The position numbers and the translations under genes were made by a program. A DNA stretch of 64,000 nucleotides from Cladopsammia gracilis (taxonomy: Eukaryota > Cnidaria > Anthozoa > Scleractinia > Dendrophylliidae). The notes beneath the pieces are model-generated. The model did not search any database. It saw only the letters and a list, made by a program, of their open reading frames with translations, and had not been told where the DNA came from. The stretch covers positions 612,605 to 676,604 of the forward strand of contig JAJGOT010000468.1 of assembly GCA_022457155.1 (NCBI GenBank). Reading direction: 5' to 3'. How positions within the stretch are numbered: the first letter of the stretch is position 1; each line of letters starts with the position of its first letter. Positions 36,603-41,990 of this stretch are shown here, one piece after another.

Positions 36603-38499
36603 TGGCATTTATATCGCGCGCAAGTTCTTAGCTTTTCATATCGTAGCTTCGGCTTTGAAAGATCATTCTCGGAAATAATTAGTTTAGAATAAATCGGGAA
36701 AATGTCAGGGCAATATTACTAGAAGCTTTATATTTAGGCGATACGTGACATTTTGTTTTCCTAGTAATATGTACTCGTTTACTAATTGGTACTTCATATT
36801 TCAGGTCACAAATCCAAGATTGTTCTGGAAGTGGATGAGCGAGTCCCTAATTCCATACCTCTATTCCAGTCACCAGAAACCACACAAATCTTTATTGATA
36901 AGCAGTGAGCTCACATCTACTATGATCGGAATGCTAAGACTACGTCAGCTGAGAGCAAGAAAAGGTTAGTTTATTAGTTTAGTGAAATTCTTGACCTGCA
37001 TTGGTAACTTCAATAGTGCTAGGTTGGCGTTCTTTCTTTTATGCTTATTTGTTTCAGAATACAATACAATATGTATCTAATCTACTTTTTTCTTAGTGCA
37101 ATGCCCAGTGAACAAGCTCTTCCACTTGGATGTGTGGCAACAATGCTGCTACGACTCATACTCCACTAAGAGAGAGTCCAGAGAGGCGTTTGAATCTAAA
37201 GAAGCAAACTCATCGGTTCAGTTCAAACAATGCTCCCGTCCTTGGGTGTACCAAACGGCAGAAGAACTCAACTCCTCACCGAAATGGGGATACCACGCGT
37301 GGTATGGTGGTGGGGGATATTCCGCCGATCTGGGCTACGAAGAAGATACTGCAAACAAAGTGTTAGACCATCTGCAATCAGGATACTGGGTTGATCGTCA
37401 AACGAGGGCGGTCATTTTAGAATTTAACTTTTTTAACCCAGCAATCAGTGCATTAGGTGTTTGTTCCTTCTTTTTCGAACTCCTTCAGACAGGGCAGGCT
37501 ACTGCATTAAAACATATCGACATGATATCGTTACACAACACGGATTCTATACTTCAAGTGTTTCAAGCCATTTCACTGGTCATCTTTATTGCCATGGTCT
37601 TCTTCAAGATGGCTCAAACTATGGCAACATTGGTTCGTCAAGGACGGCGTTTCCTATGCAGTGTTTGGCACTGGCTTGATTTGGTCCATCTTGTCACATC
37701 AATCTCACTTCTTGTTGTCAGCTTTTTTAAGTCCTACCATATTTCTAAAACCATGCAGGAATTGCAGCGCAACATCTTTGCTACAATCAATTTTGAGACG
37801 GCTGTTCTGTGGGGAAATGTTGAAAATTGTATCATAGCTGTTCTCACTTTCCTTACAGCAGTCAAAATATTACAACTTACCTACTTTAACACGTATACAC
37901 GTGTATTTTCTCATGCACTGCGCATTTGGATGCGAGATCTATTTTCTTTCCTGGTTGTTCTCTTTATTCTATTCTTTGCATTCCTACAATCAGGAATCTT
38001 GCTGTTTGGATCGCATAATAGGAGATATTCAAGTGTTTGGCCAGCATTTTCCTACCAGCTGGAAATCGTTCTGGGGAAAGTGAAAGCTCGACCCATAAAA
38101 GAGCTGGTCGAAGCAAACCCATTTGGCTATGTCTTTGTTATTGTGCTTCTTGTGGGTATAACAATTATACTGATGAATTTATTCATCAGTTCGCTAAACG
38201 ATGCAGTCAGTGATGCTAAAGCATTGGAAATGAATACCCAAATTACAACTCAGGGCAAAAACATGTTTTTCGACCACGTCAGTGACCAGTTGAAGACCAT
38301 TGACTTGATGCATAATCTGCCACAAGCTTATACCCTTAATAAGAAGCTGACTGAGGTTCTAAAATTGATAGATGCCTCTTTGAAGATGGATGGCGAAGCA
38401 AGAATTTCCTCTGAACAAAGGACAATCGACCACAAGCTTCGACCGAAAACGAAAAAGTTGTCGACCATTTTGGAAGAGGATGAGCCTTTTAAGACTTGA
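3832..38499 (+). CDS. polycystin-1-like gene (14 recognised exons, 5' incomplete)
   Basis: Fourteen exons with AG/GT borders and matching phases join into one open frame of about 1,714 codons ending in TGA at 38497-38499. Part order: glycine-rich repeats, Ser/Thr/Pro linker, REJ-like segment with Cys and Trp, helical region, GAIN/GPS proteolysis site, first membrane helix, PLAT domain, five membrane helices, polycystin extracellular domain, then five more helices with a pore loop. The 1+5+5 helix layout gives 11, as in polycystin-1. Family members are surface receptors that pair with polycystin-2-type channels; that role here is inference. The first recognised exon enters in phase 1, so earlier exons lie upstream. 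Introns carry most of the mobile DNA of the window. Confidence 0.88.
4551..4625 (+). repeat. weak tRNA-derived SINE remnant
   Basis: TGGTCGAATGGTCTAAA resembles an A box, and GGGTTTGAATTTTGG resembles a degraded B box about 40 bases on. No full cloverleaf. Confidence 0.25.
4830..5065 (+). pseudogene. decayed Penelope-like GIY-YIG tail
   Basis: Frame pieces read ETGRSFNTRLKEHTRNVKM (with EH after the nuclease Arg), then IDFENASTIDKGDY, then in another frame TLESWHTAKTVDADNN, the usual order at the C-terminus of Penelope-like elements. Stops and frameshifts break it. A GGACGGTTGTCGAAAGCG tail follows near 5210. Confidence 0.65.
5941..6148 (+). CDS. polycystin-1-like gene, glycine-rich exon 2
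   Basis: Acceptor acaaaaag, donor gtaagt. Contains GKLNVDGG, LGGGAGGIIQI and GSIATGTLS, a second repeat of the glycine-rich type, with two Cys residues. Phase 0 in, phase 1 out (208 bases). Confidence 0.8.
6149..8223. other. polycystin intron, no recognised element
   Basis: About 2.1 kb between exons. A C-run with AAT repeats (6683-6720) and scattered stops. Short open frames near 7280-7860 have no family signature on either strand. Confidence 0.5.
8224..8334 (+). CDS. polycystin-1-like gene, Ser/Thr/Pro linker exon
   Basis: Acceptor tatctacag, donor gtaagt, 111 bases, phase 1 to phase 1. The peptide is rich in Ser, Thr and Pro (SSSPPNVSPSSTVTTTQQ), a likely O-glycosylated extracellular spacer. 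It supports the gene mainly through phase and position. Just downstream in the intron is the end of the 7.4-kb nested element. Confidence 0.65.
8394..8459. repeat. palindrome at the left edge of the nested block
   Basis: Two inverted 30-base copies of a sequence with CCCCGGTGAGAATA / TATTCTCACCGGGG flank a 6-base loop. The first copy (8394-8423) is identical to the sequence at 15756-15785, and the second (8430-8459) is its diverged inverted copy. It marks the left edge of the nested block described in the next entry. Confidence 0.7.
9420..10557. repeat. 37-bp minisatellite, left part
   Basis: A head-to-tail repeat with core CAGCGTAAACATATTCGC followed by TCGTGAAAATTCCAT; the period is 37 bases. 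Copies are badly decayed near 9420-9900 and more uniform toward 10550. The array is interrupted by the composite transposon at 10560 and continues at 14488. As 37 is not a multiple of 3, long - strand open frames arise by periodicity; they are not taken as genes. Confidence 0.9.
10560..10822 (+). repeat. left flanking MITE-like unit of the composite transposon
   Basis: 263 bases with its own inverted ends (CAATCTT..GACAAAA..TTGAGAC against GTCTCAACC..TTTTGTCT..AGATTG) and TA on both sides. The interior has a C-run and a G-run bracketing an inverted ATGTTGTTCA / TGAACAACAT pair, so it can fold on itself. Nearly identical to 14249-14485 in the same orientation, apart from a roughly 22-base segment and the G-run length. 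Confidence 0.85.
10919..12490 (+). CDS. Rep-like protein: HUH endonuclease plus superfamily 3 helicase
   Basis: An intact 523-codon frame. Motif I (LVTYSQ) lies at residues 87-92, the HUH metal site (HYH) at 135-137, and the nicking Tyr motif YVTK at 178-181. Two basic, Ser-rich stretches follow (about 195-250; RSKRKKKR looks like a nuclear signal). The SF3 helicase is at about 370-510: Walker A GPANCAKT at 379-386, Walker B FLNDF near 420, and a TADTPIFCTGK motif C-like strand near 460. This two-domain plan is that of replication initiators of small ssDNA viruses (CRESS-DNA or parvovirus type), which nick and unwind DNA for rolling-circle or hairpin replication. A later in-frame Met (residue 52) could be the true start. 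No stops or frameshifts. Whether it acts in transposition is inference. Confidence 0.85.
   Translation: MDSIWEDCLYDFLRDQVHVPELPYQPKQRHGRHHGWLFMVLFYICLRLYARMDLLRSYCSNESSSESSENTTVEESLQRNELRSICLVTYSQADIVKFGAREDFALAVVQAFSQGSAKVVQWCCSREQHRTSGEHYHIAIKLDRNQRWFSAKQYLLRERNISVHFSSNHHNYYSAWRYVTKSDKHFAESANHPNLKEKKRPATNSASRSRRQRKRSIKPAAISDTDSDNDGHECNDSSGRSKRKKKRFSAYDVSEIIVDNDIKTLTQLQALAFQQKQEGKINLEEFLLSRTPRFVADVLKSAWEIEGAQDKLNRAQKTRMDILEEVKNGDCAARCNGHWLNCAKEVLRNNNVPVTVFKQAVSELLVKGRGKYRNIMIVGPANCAKTFILKPLSDIYNTFCNPATGSFAWVGVENAECIFLNDFRWSAQLIPWHDLLLLLEGHLVHLPAPKTHFAKDITLTADTPIFCTGKRPLTYIKNGVVDERETEMMAVRFRVFYFNYQIPRDSQREVPACAKCFARLVLE
12565..12677. promoter_or_regulatory. hairpin with repeated CGAATAACACC motifs between Rep and transposase
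   Basis: ACGAATAACACC occurs at 12565-12576 and 12585-12596, and GTTATTCGT, the inverted form, occurs twice at 12649-12657 and 12659-12667. Arms 12576-12593 and 12659-12677 can pair over about 18 bases (CACATTTTAACGAATAAC). The site lies 75-187 bases after the Rep stop, between convergent genes. It could be a Rep recognition site or origin, a shared transcript end, or both; the sequence alone cannot decide. Confidence 0.45.
12941..14070 (-). pseudogene. Tc1-like DD34E transposase, frameshifted near the C-terminus
   Basis: The main frame (14070-13093, 325 codons) has an N-terminal helix-turn-helix (KKCHVSRATLYRIRNESF), a GRPRK basic motif, then a DDE catalytic core: Asp in FFLDGVSFYY, Asp in RLFIQDNVS, and Glu in SPDVNAVENFF. 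Thirty-four residues separate the last Asp and Glu, as in Tc1. The frame stops early at 13093. About 55 further codons, to a stop at 12941-12943, are open in the -1 frame and look like the natural C-terminus, so one base is probably missing in the A-run near 13108. The catalytic core is whole. The enzyme would cut at the element ends and insert at TA. Confidence 0.85.
14249..14485 (+). repeat. right flanking MITE-like unit of the composite transposon
   Basis: 237 bases, same orientation and nearly the same sequence as 10560-10822, with TA at both borders. It carries its own inverted ends. A short segment and part of the G-run present in the left copy are missing here. Confidence 0.85.
14488..15150. 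repeat. 37-bp minisatellite, right part
   Basis: Direct continuation of the array at 9420-10557, with about 17 well-kept units (CAGCGTAAACATATTCGC core). It decays after 15150, with stray units to about 15350. Long - strand open frames here show a 37-residue period made of three offset units, the signature of a non-coding 37-base repeat. Confidence 0.9.
16105..16342. mobile_element. short inverted-repeat element
   Basis: AGTGAAAAGCATAAACCATGAACGATG at the left is matched by its complement CATCGTTCATGGTTTATGCTTTTCAT at the right. The interior shows weaker pairing (CCCAAAGGC.. with ..CCCATTCGG). No coding sequence. A TA-rich stretch (16041-16060) lies just before it. Confidence 0.5.
16358..16533. 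mobile_element. foldback MITE
   Basis: Arms of about 70 bases: AATAGGCCATTTCC...GCGAGGCTAGGTGCGAAACC at the left and the complement GGTTTCGCACCTAGCCTCGC...GGAAATGGCCTATT at the right, with a short loop holding CATATGAAAAT. No coding potential. Confidence 0.8.
17165..17235. repeat. TTGA/TTCA tetranucleotide microsatellite
   Basis: About 70 bases of imperfect (TTGATTGATTCA)n simple repeat. Confidence 0.85.
17740..18460 (+). pseudogene. Ty3/gypsy-type integrase fragment
   Basis: FEHIKTSPRYPQSNGKAEN (about 17885-17945) is the integrase stretch with the third catalytic residue (Glu of KAEN). After about 200 decayed bases, 18200-18400 reads LQPLREGDVVLVSPLPGQ and YNVRTEDGRFYRRNRSRLYK, the usual C-terminal part of gypsy Pol. 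Stops and frameshifts separate the pieces. No LTRs are recognised. A remnant inside a polycystin intron. Confidence 0.8.
18933..19022 (+). CDS. polycystin-1-like gene, Ser/Thr linker exon 2
   Basis: Acceptor ttaccacaag, donor gtatgt, 90 bases, phase 1 to phase 1. Peptide TASSSYIGSSTTYIPS continues the Ser/Thr-rich spacer. Small exon accepted because phase, splice sites and composition fit both neighbours. Confidence 0.6.
19264..20619. mobile_element. TTAA-flanked long-inverted-repeat element, right end missing
   Basis: Starts GGTGTTTCCCTCCAGTTTCC directly after TTAA (19260-19263). It matches the complete copy at 26207-27958 through the left arm, the centre and most of the right arm, then stops at about 20619, where a TAATAA-rich stretch begins. 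No open frame. Confidence 0.85.
20767..21026 (+). CDS. polycystin-1-like gene, REJ-like exon
   Basis: Acceptor ttttaacag, donor gtaaga, 260 bases, phase 1 to 0. CTVEPSEGQ, FNINCSGWNS and PLIYEFQYTL follow the pattern of REJ repeats in polycystin-1 relatives (Cys-x-V-x-P, then Cys-Ser-Gly-Trp, then Pro-Leu-x-Tyr-Glu-Phe). Several N-glycosylation sequons are present, as expected for an extracellular region. Confidence 0.85.
21369..21561. mobile_element. foldback MITE
   Basis: Arms of about 80 bases: GCCCTTATCGTAGATGAGTA at the left and TACTCATCTACGATAAGGGC at the right. The inner arms pair through ACCCTATAGTCTCGTTTTGAT. The loop is about 25 bases. Confidence 0.8.
21724..21867 (+). CDS. polycystin-1-like gene, helical-region exon
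   Basis: Acceptor cattttag, donor gtaacc, 144 bases, phase 0 to 0. Charged, largely helical peptide (ERSCEEWISQIKKYSYEENE). It belongs to the region between REJ and GAIN. No specific motif. Confidence 0.75.
22935..22980 (-). ncRNA. hammerhead-like motif at the 3' end of the Penelope-like element
   Basis: On the - strand the sequence CCTGAAGAAGACTAGC then GCAGTCGAAACGTCGCG has CTGAAGA (fits CTGANGA), a GACT/AGTC stem and GAAAC, the core layout of hammerhead ribozymes known in Penelope-like elements. An extra A lies between the core and stem II, and stems I and III were not established. It may be a degenerate copy. Confidence 0.3.
22998..24052 (-). mobile_element. Penelope-like retroelement, 5'-truncated (RT end plus GIY-YIG endonuclease)
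   Basis: One open - strand frame. It begins with KPRIWKRYVDDTFTIL (about 24040-23990), the catalytic YVDD box of reverse transcriptase, followed by NKLAFLDTAVSR and YRKPTHTDQYL, the RT thumb segment of Penelope-like elements. The C-terminal half has GVVYRIPCECGKVYIGETGR (about 23433-23374), the GIY-YIG nuclease motif, and a later Glu in KEAIHI. A Lys replaces the usual Arg after the motif (MQDKIKEH). The frame ends at 22998 with no stops inside about 350 codons, so this is a young 5'-truncated insertion. The RT fingers are missing. Confidence 0.88.
24683..25236. mobile_element. inverted-repeat element with internal tRNA-like promoter
   Basis: Ends GTTATTTACCGGCC and GGCCGGTAAATAAC. The inverted arms continue through TCCGTATAGGAAAAAA, GTCTCGAGTACGGCCC and TACTTGGTGTATCCCT over about 100 bases. 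Inside, at about 25029-25097, lies TGGTACAGTGGATAG and GGTTCGATTCC, which match pol III A and B boxes of a tRNA. A DNA-transposon-like frame around a tRNA-derived core, or a SINE nested in a MITE. Confidence 0.65.
25329..25454 (+). CDS. polycystin-1-like gene, helical-region exon 2
   Basis: Acceptor tttttacag, donor gtaagt, 126 bases, phase 0 to 0. Peptide IKELLFELLSSKKMKTTNDI then LVGSIADRLELGY is amphipathic helical, as expected for the GAIN subdomain A side. No motif specific enough to name. Confidence 0.75.
26207..27958. mobile_element. complete TTAA-flanked long-inverted-repeat element
   Basis: TTAA at 26203-26206 and again at 27959-27962, with ends GGTGTTTCCCTCCAG and CTGGAGGGAAACACC. 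The arms of about 700 bases pair almost throughout; the centre (about 26945-27195) is unpaired. No transposase frame. TTAA target duplication is typical of piggyBac and Kolobok; the GG start is unlike the usual piggyBac CC, so Kolobok-like is a tentative guess. Confidence 0.85.
28043..28164. mobile_element. perfect foldback MITE
   Basis: TAGGCCCGGTCCAAACGTCG and its complement CGACGTTTGAACCGGGCCTTA bracket a near-perfect hairpin of about 55 bases per arm (GAACTTCACATGTGCCGAAT inside). TA flanks both sides. Another partial copy lies at 60508-60552. Confidence 0.85.
29111..29290 (+). CDS. polycystin-1-like gene, GAIN-region exon
   Basis: Acceptor aattttcag, donor gtatgt, 180 bases, phase 0 to 0. 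Contains NTSELLRSLTPKRPPLSTLL and a helix, consistent with the part before the GAIN fold. Confidence 0.78.
29711..29959 (+). CDS. polycystin-1-like gene, GAIN-region exon 2
   Basis: Acceptor tttccttag, donor gtaata, 249 bases, phase 0 to 0. The peptide has alternating strand pattern and N-glycosylation sequons (NITK, NVTL). It joins in frame to the large exon at 31038. Confidence 0.78.
31038..31688 (+). CDS. polycystin-1-like gene, GAIN exon with first half of GPS
   Basis: Acceptor tcttttgcag, donor gtaagt, 651 bases, phase 0 to 0. Starts with MWSTPFNPFTWDN; a strand-rich region follows, then an acidic insert (QEEGEGKEEQDEEN). It ends CLFWESNQFNWKTAGCK, the Cys-Trp-Trp-GlyCys half of the GPS motif. 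An in-frame Met at the exon start is not the protein start, since upstream exons stay in phase. Confidence 0.88.
31840..32325 (-). pseudogene. decayed Penelope-like reverse transcriptase piece
   Basis: The - strand starts NGVAMSPKMGPNYAKLL, close to the GVAMG-xx-GP-x-YA segment of Penelope-like RTs, then runs through QFITSIYFFH and later pieces in more than one frame. Near 31875 a CTGACAAAGGACTAGCGAAACG stretch resembles the element tail. The catalytic YxDD box is lost. It lies between the two GPS exons. Confidence 0.6.
32452..32688 (+). CDS. polycystin-1-like gene, GPS cleavage site and TM1
   Basis: Acceptor atttgaag, donor gtaata, 237 bases. LNCSCTHLTSFAGGYL completes the GPS motif; autocleavage in this family occurs between Leu and Thr of HLT. 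A membrane helix follows (FLLLGTVLTCFLLYLVAVII), the first of eleven, ending in a basic stretch on the cytoplasmic side. Confidence 0.92.
33051..34283 (+). CDS. polycystin-1-like gene, PLAT domain and TM2-TM6
   Basis: Acceptor taatttcag, donor gtagga, 1,233 bases, phase 0 to 0. The PLAT/LH2 beta-sandwich (about 33117-33420) has TGLWLGAGTTAKVSF, a FTIILHKDIGEIYSLRIWHD strand set and WFLDAIEITD. Five hydrophobic helices follow (around 33590, 33725, 33815, 33950 and 34160), with a charged loop between the last two. Ends YGNRNSARYHLSRSID, the start of the polycystin extracellular domain. Confidence 0.92.
34284..36245. other. polycystin intron, no recognised gene
   Basis: About 2 kb of AT-rich intron with only short random frames. 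Its only clear structures are the MITE and (AT)n that follow. Confidence 0.5.
36246..36431. mobile_element. foldback MITE
   Basis: AAAGCTGG and CCAGCTTT ends. The inner arms AATTTTTACGTGCG and ATGTATGAACAGTTTGCGTA are repeated in inverted form at the right. The loop is about 40 bases. Confidence 0.75.
36546..36601. repeat. (AT)n microsatellite
   Basis: About 56 bases of alternating TA, in the intron before the penultimate polycystin exon. Confidence 0.95.
36805..36964 (+). CDS. polycystin-1-like gene, extracellular domain exon
   Basis: Acceptor catatttcag, donor gttagt, 160 bases, phase 0 to 1. Ends MIGMLRLRQLRARK, matching the RxRQLR segment of the polycystin domain between TM6 and TM7. 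Confidence 0.88.
37097..38499 (+). CDS. polycystin-1-like gene, last exon: polycystin domain and channel TM7-TM11
   Basis: Acceptor tttcttag, phase 1 in, TGA at 38497-38499. Has CPVNKLFHLDVW, WGYHAWYGGGGYSADLGY and DRQTRAVILEFNFFNPA, signature stretches of the polycystin (TOP) domain with several Cys. Five membrane helices follow (IFIAMVFF, LVHLVTSISLLVVSFF, IIAVLTFLTAVKILQL, FLVVLFILFFAFLQSG, VIVLLVGITIILMNLFI), with a pore-loop region (FSYQLEIVLGK) before the last. The cytoplasmic tail is short, about 100 residues. A possible AATAAA signal is at 39202, low certainty. Confidence 0.93.
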
Positions 38500-40490
38500 C
38501 CTTGCAAACGACTTAGTAGGCATCCTTAAATGAAGATTGCGTGAGAGATGTAAACCAAGAGGGAAGGGGTAGAAGAGAATGAAAAGGGGGGACTGGGGAG
38601 GAGCAGAAAGGGATGCCCGCCATAACAACTCTCTGTTTTTTCATTTATGCGGCAGTTAGCAACCGAGCATTCTAATTGGCTAATCCACAATATGCAAGTA
38701 ATCAATGTGAGCAAAGTCATCACAAACTCGACTGAGGATGAAGTAGTGTTGTCGAAAGCGCGTATAGATTTAAGTCACGTCGCAATTGTGTATTTAGATC
38801 AAAAATCGAAGTAGAAGTGGGCACAAAAGCATTCGCAGCTTGAGAAGATAGTAAGAGCAACTTTTTCTAAGGATCGAGCAAAGTCTGGTTTTGCTTATTT
38901 CTTGCTGATAAATAGGCATTAGTAAGTTTGATAAATAGGCATATAGTTTGTATTTGGCACGAGCCCTTTTCTTGAAAACAGAAAAACAAACAAAAAAAAA
39001 ACAAGACTGAAATCGATTTCCGCGTTAGGGAAAGCTTAATGACCAAAGTTCAAACCTATGAAATTGAAATTCGGTATTATAGACACTGATCACGCTAGCA
39101 AGCGAAGGTATTACCTAAGTGTCGTTCGATTCACAATCAATGAAACTTCCGCTCTTGGTGCAACGGCAGGCCAGTCAAATGACCACCCTATATATTCCTG
39201 GAATAAATCACACTTTACAAATTAAGAATTAAGTATGTTCGATTTCTATTCCAACTGGGAACGCAATATTTTGGAAAATACAGTCATTTATCAGAATCTC
39301 AAGCACAAATTGCTTTCAAGTGTCTTCTACTTGTGACCAAACATATTTTCAGCACTGTGAAGTGTACTAAGTTTGAACTATAAATGATGTGTAAACAAAT
39401 TGAAATGGCCCCTTGCGAATTTATTCATGATCATGGTTGGTTCTGGACTAGATTTTACTCTCTTTTTACTTTTTCATTCGTCAGTTTTGTGGAAAATCAC
39501 GCCTCGATATATTATACCATTTGCCCATTATGTACCCCGATTGTTTGTAGTGTGGTAAATATTCTGCCACCATTTGATTGCCTTGATTTTAAAAAACAAT
39601 TGTTTAATGTTATAACCTCTTTAACATTTAGACACAGTTGACTCTGCTGAAGCGACTACTCTTAGGTGGCCTCTTGTGAATACGGAAAGGTGACCGCTCA
39701 CGATAAAGTCTAAATACAGCATTTGTTTATGCTAAGGTACAGTTTGTAGTCCATTCACAGCAGAGTTATTAGACAACAATTGGCATAAGTTTGTCATTTA
39801 CACTTGATGTGTTAGAATACTTAAATAAAGATGTTAATGCATTTAGCTTTTATTGACTGCTTAATGTGTAGTTCAATTTGTCAAACCAAGTGAAAAAGGA
39901 AAACGGGCTGCCACATTTAAAGTTACAGAGTACCTTCAGATCGACCATATTTTCAATTTTTCAAAAACAGTATTACCCGACAGTCTGCACAGTACATTTA
40001 GACCGTACAAAAGTTCACAAAAACAACTTTTTCTCCGTCTAGAATAACTATTAAGACTATTTTTTCGAATAAAATACAGTTGTTGCTTGTCAAAAAATGC
40101 CCGAGAAGTTGATTTGGAAATCAAAATTTTAAAAATACACAAACATATTTGCATAAGGCGACGCGAGTATAAAATCGAAGTCTTGTTTTGTTTACTTAAA
40201 ATCGCTTTTCAATCTATGTAATGAATGAACAAACACATAAAAATGGACGACATAATCTTTTTTCGAAAAATTTTATTCAAATCTCCATTAGTTTATGTTT
40301 AAAAGCAAAACGCGTACCATTTATAGCACATCGAAGCCGAGCCGTGTCTTCGATGAAATTCAAGAAATTAATACAACTGAATTTAAGCTACACGTTTATA
40401 AACAATTCTCCAAAACTAACGAGAACACAAACAAAAAGTCAATCACAGATTGATATCAAGATAAATTCCCATCGAAAAATGTAATTTGTT
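38500..40490. other. region after the polycystin stop, no recognised gene
   Basis: Likely holds the 3' UTR; AATAAA hexamers occur at about 39202 and 39824. A CTGAGGATGAAG..GTTGTCGAAAGCG stretch near 38730-38765 resembles the tails of the Penelope-like pieces elsewhere. No reading frame is convincing. Confidence 0.4.
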
Positions 40491-40496
40491 TTACCT

Positions 40497-40931
40497 TTAA
40501 GTCCCTCCGGCGACTACTGTACTTGGAAATTCTTTAAATCTCCGCTTTGGTGCTGAAATCCGTAAAACGAACCCATCTCTTCGCATTGCTAAAAACGTAT
40601 ATAGTTCCTCGAAGCAAGATTTTATCCCTGAAAGCTCTTCTTTTTCCACTAAAGCGGCTTCTGAGTATTCCTTAATTAGTATCCTGTCTTGAGTAGCAAA
40701 CCGCAAAAAAAAAATGTTGGGTAATAACGACTTTAATTCTCCGCTAAAACCAGCAAAAAAACCTGCAACGGCTAAAGTATTTACCGAGCTGACGGCTGTG
40801 TAGCCGCGCGAAAAACAAAGCCTCAAAGATCCCGGATGTTTTGTGGCGTCACACGCGCATGTTTTCCCACGCCATACGCGCCAGCGAGCTAGCCCAACGG
40901 GTACGGCGGGCGTACGGCGGCGGGCACACAA
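40497..40931 (-). CDS. unrecognised 144-codon ORF
   Basis: An open frame with a GC-rich, Arg/Ala-rich start and a Lys/Glu-rich second half; no domain is recognised. The 5' part overlaps a GC-rich palindromic stretch (GGACCTTCGGCCCGCGGGCTCC near 41010), suggesting repeat DNA. It could be a chance frame in a mobile element. Confidence 0.2.
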   Translation of the reverse strand: MCARRRTPAVPVGLARWRVWRGKTCACDATKHPGSLRLCFSRGYTAVSSVNTLAVAGFFAGFSGELKSLLPNIFFLRFATQDRILIKEYSEAALVEKEELSGIKSCFEELYTFLAMRRDGFVLRISAPKRRFKEFPSTVVAGGT

Positions 40932-41848
40932 TGCGCCCGCGAAACATTCCGCTAGCCATGACCATGAAAAATGACGGGCATAAGTTCTATGAGTATGGTG
41001 CTCCGCCGGACCTTCGGCCCGCGGGCTCCGCTATAATAATCGTTTTGAGTTGTAGTTTATAAAAGCTGATTCAGTCACTCGCGTTTAGAATTCGTAAAAA
41101 ATTCGCCATTGAGATAGCCAGCTCTATAAGCTTTAATTTATTGAGAGGTTAACTGGAATCTTAAGATTAATCTCGAGTCGCTAGACGGAGATATACTGTA
41201 ACCTCAAAGTCCTTTATTGGTAAACACATCATATCTGGAAAGTAAACTATTAGTATTTAGTTTGTATTTAGTTTTGTATCGAGTATGCGGGAATTCAAAG
41301 GGGAAAAAATCCTCAATGCCCAACTCCAACTCTAACTCAGCTTCTTGGGTACTTGTGTTTAGATACTGTAGGTTATTTTAATTCTTCGAATAGTCCAGCA
41401 CTTGTCCAAGCGATGTCTGTGATTCGCTAAGAAAACAATAGATTTGACCCGCTGGATAGGGATTAGGGATAGAGGCATTGTTCAAGTGATATATCAATTG
41501 TATCGTTCGCCAATCACAGACATCGTTTGGACAGCTACGGGGTCGCCTAATTTCTTGAGCCTTTAAAGTCCCCCCAATCGAATACAGTTTAGTTTCATAA
41601 CATGACAAAGCTTAATATTCACCACGGTGGCATTTGAATGTATTCTACCAAGCAAAACTATAAATTTGAGATATCTGTAGTACGCATCGAGATTTCCACG
41701 TTTTAAACTCTTATTGTTAACAATGTTTCTTCAGTTGCAATATTCTATATTACATTTTACTGGTTACAACCAGACGAGCGTGTGTTTAGAAAAGAACAAA
41801 TAGACAGAACCCATAACTTATTATACTTGATTAACCATAAGATGTTGC

Positions 41849-41990
41849 GTAACAAGGAAACCCCGGGTCAATTTAATAAAAGTTTTACACTTGTATTTTA
41901 CAAGTGTAGCTATTGTTTTCAACCTCTGAAACAATGGCTACACTTGTGAATTACACTTGTAAAACTTTTATTAAATTGACCCCCGGTTAC
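41849..41990. mobile_element. foldback MITE
   Basis: GTAACAAGGAAACCCCGGGT at the left pairs with CCCCCGGTTAC at the right; the inner arms pair through CAATTTAATAAAAGTTTTAC and TACAAGTGTAGC. The loop is about 20 bases. Confidence 0.8.

Noticed and set aside
37130..38083. Alternative + frames inside the last polycystin exon
   Set aside because: Out-of-frame shadows; the main frame carries all channel motifs.
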